64,000 nt of DNA from Laspinema sp. D2d (GTDB lineage Bacteria > Cyanobacteriota > Cyanobacteriia > Cyanobacteriales > Laspinemataceae), in NCBI RefSeq assembly GCF_025370755.1, contig NZ_JAMXFC010000006.1, positions 124,001 through 188,000 of the forward strand. Reading direction: 5' to 3'. The notes below the pieces were generated by a model, which was given only the letters and a program-made list of their open reading frames with translations, was not told where the DNA came from and did not search any database. Positions 57,674 to 64,000 of the stretch are shown one piece after another. The position numbers and the translations under genes were made by a program. Each line of letters opens with the position of its first letter. Position 1 is the stretch's first letter.

Positions 57674-58780
57674 ATGAAACGTAGAAAGCTCATCGGTCAT
57701 GGAGCCATTGGTGCCCTGAGTGCGGCTGCCGCCACGGCCTGTAGTCCTGCGGCCAAAGGTCCTGCCGCATCTCGGGATAGCTTGCCCAGAATTCGCTGGA
57801 ATATGGCGACCAGTTGGCCCGCCTCCCTAGATACCATCTATGGGGGCGCACAAACCATCGCCAAACGGGTCGCCGAGATGACCGATAACCGCTTCGAGAT
57901 TCGCCCTTATCCCGCTGGGGAACTGCTTCCGGGATTGCAGGTCCTCGATGCCGTGCAAAGTGGCACCGTCCAATGTGGACATACCGCCAGCTATTATTAC
58001 ATTGGCAAAAATCCCGCCCTTGCCTTTGCCACCTCAGTTCCCTTTGGATTAAATGCCCAACAGCAGAATGCATGGCTGTATCATGGCGGGGGATTAGAGG
58101 CTATCCAGAGACTCTATAGCGATTTCAATATTATTAATTTTCCCGCAGGCAATACCGGGGTACAGATGGGGGGCTGGTTCAAGCGCCAAATCAACAGCGT
58201 CCGGGACCTGAATGGTTTGAAAATGCGGATTCCAGGACTGGGGGGGCAGGTGATGGAAAAATTGGGCGTCAACGTCCAAGTGTTGCCTGGAGGGGAGATT
58301 TTTCTAGCCTTGGAACGGGGGGCGATCGATGCAGCAGAATGGGTTGGTCCCTACGATGACCTCAAATTGGGATTAAATAAAGCAGCGCAATTCTACTATT
58401 ATCCGGGGTGGTGGGAACCCGGACCGACCTTGGATGTATTGGTGAACAAGTCGCAGTGGGAGCAACTGCCCAAAGATTATCAAGAAATTTTTAAAACAGC
58501 GGCCTATGAGGCTAATTTGAATATGCTGGCCCGGTATGAAGTGCTCAATCGCGAAGCCCTAGCAACCTTAAAAACTGGGGGGACTCAGTTACTTCCCTAC
58601 AGTCAAGAAATTATCGACGCTGCGAAGAAAGTTACCTTTGAGTTATATGCACAGAATGCCAGCCAAGATGCCACCTTTCGCGGGATTTATGAACAATGGA
58701 ATAAATTTCGTGAAGAAATATACCAATGGACTGCGATTACGGAGTTGAGTTATGGCAACCTCGTGATTCCCAAACCCTAA
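57674..58780 (+). CDS. TRAP transporter substrate-binding protein, TakP-like
   Basis: This 368-aa periplasmic solute-binding protein is of the DctP family. The N-terminus [10 protein letters not shown] has a twin-arginine and leads to a hydrophobic region ending in ATAC with Cys23, so it may be a Tat-exported lipoprotein. The TakP-like blocks [43 protein letters not shown] and [13 protein letters not shown] suggest 2-oxo acid binding. TRAP transporters need membrane subunits DctQ and DctM, and neither lies in the window. Spacing upstream and downstream shows the gene is alone. Confidence 0.9.
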   Translation: MKRRKLIGHGAIGALSAAAATACSPAAKGPAASRDSLPRIRWNMATSWPASLDTIYGGAQTIAKRVAEMTDNRFEIRPYPAGELLPGLQVLDAVQSGTVQCGHTASYYYIGKNPALAFATSVPFGLNAQQQNAWLYHGGGLEAIQRLYSDFNIINFPAGNTGVQMGGWFKRQINSVRDLNGLKMRIPGLGGQVMEKLGVNVQVLPGGEIFLALERGAIDAAEWVGPYDDLKLGLNKAAQFYYYPGWWEPGPTLDVLVNKSQWEQLPKDYQEIFKTAAYEANLNMLARYEVLNREALATLKTGGTQLLPYSQEIIDAAKKVTFELYAQNASQDATFRGIYEQWNKFREEIYQWTAITELSYGNLVIPKP

Positions 58781-59059
58781 GCAGGTAAGAGGCAGCGCCT
58801 CCCTTATGGCATTCCCAGGCTGGAACCCATTCGTGACAACTTAAGAAGATGTAGAGAAAGTTAAATCCGGCAAAAGAAAGAAGGTTAACGATTAAACGCC
58901 TTGTTTTTTGCAAAGCTTTGAGAGTGCCAAATTGCCGGTTTTAAACTTATAAAAATACTCAAAATAAGACTAATGACTGCCCTGAAAAGTAGGGGTGCAA
59001 TGCTTGCTATTGAATATTGAATTAGGAGTAAATTTAATAACGAAAAATCGTGATTTCTT

Positions 59060-59116
59060 GTAGGGGCACAATGCTTGCGCCCTTCCTTCCTTGGGGCCTG
59101 CGCATTGCGCCCCTAC
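59060..59116. repeat. Inverted dispersed repeat GTAGGGGC(A/G)CAATGC
   Basis: GTAGGGGCACAATGC (59060-59074) and GCATTGCGCCCCTAC (59102-59116) are complementary at 14 of 15 positions. A third copy is at 58989-59003. This type of repeat is common between cyanobacterial genes. Confidence 0.6.
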
Positions 59117-59158
59117 ACACCTTGACAGGGCTAATCTATAAAACCCCGCACCCTCAAA

Positions 59159-59197
59159 GGTGGGGCTATACGAACAAAGGCAGCGGGCGCGGGCTAA
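59159..59197 (+). repeat. Dispersed 39-bp repeat, copy 2
   Basis: Same ends and length as 47997-48035; the middle differs by several bases. Confidence 0.55.
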
Positions 59198-59450
59198 TTC
59201 ATACAGAAAACGAACTTTTTGCAACCGTATTGGGCATGGATCCTTTATGCCTAGCCTTTGACCCATCCCAGGACCCCTTCCTCAATCTCCTCCTTCAGGT
59301 AGATGTCAAGCCTTCCCCCTTTCCACGCCTAGGGTACGGTTTCAACCCCCTTTCCTCCCTGGATTTCTTCGTGCTAATCTGTGAAGAATCGCTAAACTAG
59401 ATTAAGAAGTCAACACCCCCAAGGGGCAATTCTGTAGCCCTCTAACCGAT

Positions 59451-62400
59451 ATGGTTCATATCACGCGCCTGGAACTGAGCAACTTTAAATCCTTTGGCGG
59501 CACGACGAGCATTCCTGTCTTGCCCGGGTTTACCGTGGTTTCAGGTCCTAACGGTTCGGGGAAATCCAATATTCTCGATGCCCTTCTCTTCTGTCTGGGC
59601 ATCTCGACTTCTAAAGGAATGCGGGCGGAACGCTTGCCCGATTTAGTGAACCACAATCAATCCCGCAGTCGTGGCACTGTTGAGGCCAGTGTGACAGTGA
59701 CGTTTGATTTGGGAGATTCGTTTGGGTTAATTGATACCACGGATGCACCGGCAACTACGACACAGGATGAGTCCCCAATGGAACGGGAACCGAGTTTAGA
59801 ACCGGAAGCAACGGAAGAACCAGAACCCCACTCGGACAATGGCAATGGGTCCAGCGCATCGGAACCCTCAGCAGCGGAAACTCTTGCCGCCACAGGCGAT
59901 CGCGAATGGAGTATCACCCGGAGGTTACGCGTCACGAAAGGCGGTACCTACACCTCCACCTACTACATGAATGGGGAATCCTGCACCCTCACGGAGTTGC
60001 ACGAACAAATTAACCGCCTGCGGATTTACCCGGAAGGTTATAACGTGGTGCTTCAAGGGGACGTTACCGCCATTATCTCTATGAATGGCAAGGAACGCCG
60101 GGAAATTATTGATGAACTGGCAGGGGTGGCAGCTTTTGACCGTAAAATCGTGCAAGCTAAAACCAAATTAGATGAAGTTAAGGAACGAGAAGACCGCTGT
60201 CGCATCGTTGAAAATGAGCTAAGAGTCCAGCTTGAGCGTCTTTCCAAGGACCGGACTAAGGCGGAACAATATAAAAAATTGCGCGCTGAGTTGCATGAAA
60301 AAGAACAACTCGCGGCAGTGTTGGAATGGCGACAGTTGAAGCAACAAGAGTGGAAACTGCGGGAGCAAATTGAAGGGGGCGATCGCCAAGTGACCCAACT
60401 CGGCGACCAAATTACCACCCTCAGCGGCGAAATTCAACAAGCCAGCACCCACCTGGAAGAACTGAATAATCGCGTCAAAGCCCTCGGGGAAGAGGAACTG
60501 ATCGCCCTGCAATCCACCCTCGCCACCCAAGACGCGGAACACCGGCAATTGCAAAACCGCAAAGAGGAACAATCAGCCAACCGCCAACAGACCCTCGCTC
60601 AGATAGCACAAACCGAGCAGAATATCAAGGAATTGCAACAAGCCTTGCAAAAATTGGCGGAGGACCGGGAATTAGAAAAAAATATGATTGTTTCGGTGCA
60701 GGAAAACCGGGACAGCACCCAAACCCTGTTGAACCAACGACGGGAACAGGCGAGTGCGATCGCCTCCGCTTCCGAGGAGTGGGTGCAGCAACAAACCAAC
60801 CTCCACCGCCAAATCGAAACCCTGCAAAAAAATCTCGACCCCCAGCGCACAGAACAAGCCCGTTTAACCGAACGCCGGGGACAACTTGAACAGAAAATTG
60901 CAGAACAACAGGAGTCCTTGGAAACCTCCCGTCAGGACTTGATGAACCAGCAATTTGCGCGCACGGATATCGAACAACGGCATCAGTTAGCGGTGCAACA
61001 GGTGCAATCCTTGGCGCAAACGGTTTCTGCCTTGGAACAAGACTTGCAAGTGCAGCAGGAAACCCAGAAACGACTATTGGAAGAACAACGGGACAAACAA
61101 CGCCGTTTGGACAAGTTGGAAGCGCAAAATCAAGCCCAGCAAGAAGCCAGCGGCACTGGGGCGAGTAAGGTGATTTTACAGACTGGGTTGCCGGGAGTCT
61201 GTGGGTTGGTGGCGCAACTGGGACGGGTGGAACCCACCTATCAAATGGCGTTGGAAATTGCTGCTGGTGGGCGGTTGGGGTATTTGGTGGTAGAGGATGA
61301 TGGGGTTGCCGCTGCGGCGATCGAACTGTTGAAGCAAAAACGGGCAGGACGGGCGACGTTTTTACCGTTAAATAAAATTAAACCGGGACGATTTTCGCCC
61401 ATTGAAGCCTTGCGGAATGCCCCAGGGTTTGTGGATTATGCGGTGAATTTGATTGAATGCGATCGCCCCTATCTACAAATTTTTGCTTATATTTTTGGCA
61501 ATACGGTTGTTTTTGAAAGCATCAATTTAGCCCGTCCTTATTTAGGACAAGCGCGGATTGTCACGTTGGATGGGGATTTATTAGAAAGCACGGGGGCCAT
61601 GACTGGGGGAAGTACGCCCCATCGGTCCAGCTTGCGGTTTGGGACGGGTGGGAACACCGAATCTGGGGAAGTGACGGCCCTGCAAAATCGTCTTCAGGAA
61701 ATTGAGACTATTTTAGACCGCTGTACCAGTGCGATCGCCACTGCTGCGGAAACCGTGAAACAGCGATCGGCGCAATTGGTGGAAGCGAAGCAGCAACAGC
61801 GGGAATTGCAGCTTAAATTTGAGCAGTTAGAGAAAGAGATTAATAATTTAAATGGGGCGATCGCCCAGTTAGAGCAACAATTAACCAAAAACTCCCAAGA
61901 ATTAGAAACGGCGATCGGGCAACTCGAAACCCTTGCCGCTGACTTACCGGACCAAGAAGTGCAGCTAGAACGCTGGCGACTAGAACTCTCTAGCATGGAA
62001 GAATCGGGAACCAATAGCGAATGGCAACAAATCCAGTCCCAAGTCCGGGAACTGGAGAGTCAGCTACAGGAATGGGAACAGTCCCTGAGTGCAGCACAGT
62101 TGCGGCAACAGGACTTAGGCAGTCAGTCTCAGCGGTTAGAGGAGAAAATTCAAGATGGACAAAAGCAGTTAACTCAGTTACGGAAACAGGAGATTACCGG
62201 AACAGAGGCAATTGCTCAGTTGCAGCAGCAACTCACGAGTTTGGGTCAGGAAATGGCGCAAACTCAGGGTGCTTTGGCAGAAATTGAGTCCAAACTGGGG
62301 GAAGAAAAAACCGCCCGGGACCAAGCTGAAGCCAAATTGCGGGAATTGCATTTAAGCCGCCAGCAACTGGAATGGCAACTGCAAAAACTCCACGAAACCC

Positions 62401-63179
62401 AACAGGGACGGCGGGAACAACTCGTGAATATGCAACAAGAATTGCAACAACGGGAAGCGGAATTACCCGACCCGCAGCCGCCAGTTCCTGAAGCGATGGA
62501 GAACCGTTTGGCGACCGTATTGCAGGAATTGCAGAAAGAAGTGCGATCGCTGCAAAAACGGATTGAAGCAATGGAACCCGTAAATATGTTGGCCTTGGAA
62601 GAGTACGATCGCACCCAAGCCCGATTAGAGGAACTCAGCCAAAAACTCGCCACCTTAGAAGGGGAACGCACGGAAATTCTGTTGCGGATTGAAAACTTTA
62701 CCACCCTGCGACTCCGGGCCTTTAAAGAAGCCTTCGATGCCGTTAACCAGAACTTTCAAATCATCTTCGCTGAACTTTCTGACGGCGATGGCTATTTGCA
62801 ACTTGACGACCCTGAAGACCCCTTTAGCAGCGGTTTGTCCCTCGTTGCTCATCCCAAAGGGAAACCTGTACAGCGGTTAGCCTCCATGTCCGGGGGAGAA
62901 AAATCCCTCACCGCCCTCAGCTTTATCTTCTCCCTACAACGGTATCGCCCATCACCGTTTTACGCCTTTGATGAAGTGGATATGTTCTTAGATGGGGCAA
63001 ATGTGGAACGATTGGCTAAAATAATAAAACAGCAAGCTGACGTGGCTCAGTTTATCGTCGTCAGTCACAAAACTCCCATGCTCAAACTGGCCGAGCGGGT
63101 GATTGGCGTAACCCAAGCCCGGGGAGCCTATACCCAAGTGATTGGGCTACAAATTGAGCAAAAGACTTCGGCTGTATGA
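59451..63179 (+). CDS. smc: Chromosome segregation protein SMC
   Basis: This 1242-aa SMC ATPase organises the chromosome as a ring-forming dimer. It shows the Walker A GPNGSGKSN (32-40), long coiled coils, a hinge (about 570-730 with GVCGLVAQLGRV and GGRLGYLVVEDD), and the C-terminal signature SMSGGEKSLTALSF and Walker B FYAFDEVDMFLDG. An acidic Pro/Glu/Ser insert of about 50 residues (about 97-148, low complexity) interrupts the N-terminal ATPase lobe between VTVTFDLGDSF and REWSITRRL. It is followed by a PRC-barrel protein 51 bp downstream. Confidence 0.97.
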   Translation: MVHITRLELSNFKSFGGTTSIPVLPGFTVVSGPNGSGKSNILDALLFCLGISTSKGMRAERLPDLVNHNQSRSRGTVEASVTVTFDLGDSFGLIDTTDAPATTTQDESPMEREPSLEPEATEEPEPHSDNGNGSSASEPSAAETLAATGDREWSITRRLRVTKGGTYTSTYYMNGESCTLTELHEQINRLRIYPEGYNVVLQGDVTAIISMNGKERREIIDELAGVAAFDRKIVQAKTKLDEVKEREDRCRIVENELRVQLERLSKDRTKAEQYKKLRAELHEKEQLAAVLEWRQLKQQEWKLREQIEGGDRQVTQLGDQITTLSGEIQQASTHLEELNNRVKALGEEELIALQSTLATQDAEHRQLQNRKEEQSANRQQTLAQIAQTEQNIKELQQALQKLAEDRELEKNMIVSVQENRDSTQTLLNQRREQASAIASASEEWVQQQTNLHRQIETLQKNLDPQRTEQARLTERRGQLEQKIAEQQESLETSRQDLMNQQFARTDIEQRHQLAVQQVQSLAQTVSALEQDLQVQQETQKRLLEEQRDKQRRLDKLEAQNQAQQEASGTGASKVILQTGLPGVCGLVAQLGRVEPTYQMALEIAAGGRLGYLVVEDDGVAAAAIELLKQKRAGRATFLPLNKIKPGRFSPIEALRNAPGFVDYAVNLIECDRPYLQIFAYIFGNTVVFESINLARPYLGQARIVTLDGDLLESTGAMTGGSTPHRSSLRFGTGGNTESGEVTALQNRLQEIETILDRCTSAIATAAETVKQRSAQLVEAKQQQRELQLKFEQLEKEINNLNGAIAQLEQQLTKNSQELETAIGQLETLAADLPDQEVQLERWRLELSSMEESGTNSEWQQIQSQVRELESQLQEWEQSLSAAQLRQQDLGSQSQRLEEKIQDGQKQLTQLRKQEITGTEAIAQLQQQLTSLGQEMAQTQGALAEIESKLGEEKTARDQAEAKLRELHLSRQQLEWQLQKLHETQQGRREQLVNMQQELQQREAELPDPQPPVPEAMENRLATVLQELQKEVRSLQKRIEAMEPVNMLALEEYDRTQARLEELSQKLATLEGERTEILLRIENFTTLRLRAFKEAFDAVNQNFQIIFAELSDGDGYLQLDDPEDPFSSGLSLVAHPKGKPVQRLASMSGGEKSLTALSFIFSLQRYRPSPFYAFDEVDMFLDGANVERLAKIIKQQADVAQFIVVSHKTPMLKLAERVIGVTQARGAYTQVIGLQIEQKTSAV

Positions 63180-63230
63180 TTTTATGGATAGTAATATTAA
63201 AGAGAATTCGCTATTAGGATTCAACTAAGA

Positions 63231-64000
63231 ATGACATCTGATACCATCCGTCTCCGCTCCGACTTGTTAAATACTCAAGTGATCACCCGCGACACCGGCA
63301 AGCGCCTGGGAGTCGTCAAAGAACTGTTGGTAGATATTGACCGCCGACAGGTCGTAGCCTTGGGTCTGCGAGATAATCTCCTATCAGTCGCCGGAATGCC
63401 CCGATTTATGTTTCTCAGGAGCATTGAACAGATTGGCGATGTGATCTTGGTTGAAGATGAAGACGTCATCGAAGATATTGACGTAGATGCCTACAGCCGG
63501 GTAATCAACAGCGAAGTGATTACAGAAACTGGCGAACTGTTGGGACGTGCCCGAGGGTTTAAGTTTGACCTGGCAACGGGGGAATTGGTGTCCCTGGTGA
63601 TTGCCTCTTTGGGACTGCCGCAAATTCCCGACCAAGTGATTAGTACCTACGAACTGCCGGTTGAGGAAATTGTCAGCAGTGGACCCAATCGCCTGATTGT
63701 GTTTGAAGGGGCTGAAGAACGACTCTCGCAGTTGACTGTGGGATTCTTAGAGCGTTTAGGCATTGGCGAACCCCCTTGGGCAAGAGAAGAAGAGGCCCTG
63801 ATCATGCCGACAGCGCGACCGGAAAATCAACTGCCGACGGGGATGGCAGTTCCAGCGCCGGAACCCCTGCGATCGCCCTCCCGAGTGGTGGAAGAGGCTT
63901 GGGATGAGGACGAATCCTGGCAACAACCTGTAGTAGAACCTTTACGCCAGAGTCAGACAGCACCGATTTACTACCCAGATGATTTAGAAGAAGATAACTG
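63231..64000 (+). CDS. PRC-barrel domain protein, 3' end outside window
   Basis: The frame from ATG 63231 is open to the right edge, giving 256 residues and no stop. Two PRC-barrel-like units are visible: LLNTQVITRDTGKRLGVVKE with LVDIDRRQVVALGL, and VINSEVITETGELLGRARGF with FDLATGELVSLVIASL. The region after about residue 185 is acidic and Pro-rich. PRC-barrels are small beta domains in RNA-processing and photosynthesis proteins. It follows smc after 51 bp on the same strand and may be co-transcribed with it. Confidence 0.85.
   Translation, partial: MTSDTIRLRSDLLNTQVITRDTGKRLGVVKELLVDIDRRQVVALGLRDNLLSVAGMPRFMFLRSIEQIGDVILVEDEDVIEDIDVDAYSRVINSEVITETGELLGRARGFKFDLATGELVSLVIASLGLPQIPDQVISTYELPVEEIVSSGPNRLIVFEGAEERLSQLTVGFLERLGIGEPPWAREEEALIMPTARPENQLPTGMAVPAPEPLRSPSRVVEEAWDEDESWQQPVVEPLRQSQTAPIYYPDDLEEDN

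Larger units (their letters stand above)
58781..59450. other. Repeat-rich non-coding interval before smc
   Basis: 670 bp with short dispersed repeats: GTAGGGGTGCAATGC at 58989-59003, an inverted pair at 59060-59116, and the 39-bp element at 59159-59197. The open frame 59050-59400 runs through these repeats and has no protein likeness, so I do not call it. Confidence 0.6.

Noticed and set aside
59050-59400. 116-aa open frame before smc
   Set aside because: It runs through three dispersed repeats, which explains the openness of the frame.

Overview
The window comes from a filamentous, phycobilisome-bearing cyanobacterium, most likely of the Oscillatoria/Laspinema type (genus is inference). The evidence is the very frequent HIP1 octamer GCGATCGC, a phycobilisome block (nblA, cpcS, cpcG), a cyanobacterial SigF, PEP-CTERM proteins, GHL10 glycosidases, large TPR/CHAT and WD40/STAND proteins, and short intergenic repeats. 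No rRNA, tRNA, insertion sequence, prophage or CRISPR array was recognised.

Layout. 1-5.3 kb: a membrane protein cut by the left edge, a DUF697 GTPase, and a CHASE2-PAS class III cyclase. 5.6-16 kb (minus strand): a DUF928 protein, an exported TPR-CHAT protease-like protein and two tandem TPS-type adhesins. With the cyclase they form a five-gene, same-strand cell-surface cluster. 16.3-22.3 kb: a small EF-hand/dockerin-like protein, an FHA-fused class A penicillin-binding protein, and bioB-bioY-lspA interrupted by a 9-bp minisatellite. 22.6-25.3 kb: the phycobilisome block, namely nblA (56 aa, divergent), the bilin lyase cpcS, an unrecognised HExxH protein and the rod-core linker cpcG. 25.8-32.6 kb: a three-gene plus-strand operon of a P-loop ATPase, a 1608-aa TPR/STAND NTPase/14xWD40 membrane protein and a small protein with a repeated Asp-Gly-Pro-Pro tail. 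It is preceded by a perfect 11-bp inverted repeat and is the best candidate for an undescribed system.

32.7-38 kb (minus): rpsB, tsf, a conserved hypothetical and recG. 38.8-46 kb: three tandem PEP-CTERM paralogues, a GT2 glycosyltransferase, a polytopic membrane protein and two tandem GHL10 proteins. 46.3-53.9 kb: an ABC-F ATPase, two unrecognised proteins, an exported pentapeptide-repeat protein, sigF, an overlapping coiled-coil/hypothetical pair and a STAS protein. 54.3-64 kb: argG, a single-domain response regulator, an EamA transporter, a TakP-like TRAP binding protein without its permease, smc, and a PRC-barrel protein cut by the right edge.

Start codons were moved inward in several genes where the longest reading frame added an unlikely N-terminus; each case is stated. 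Family assignments come from reading motifs in the translations, not from searches.
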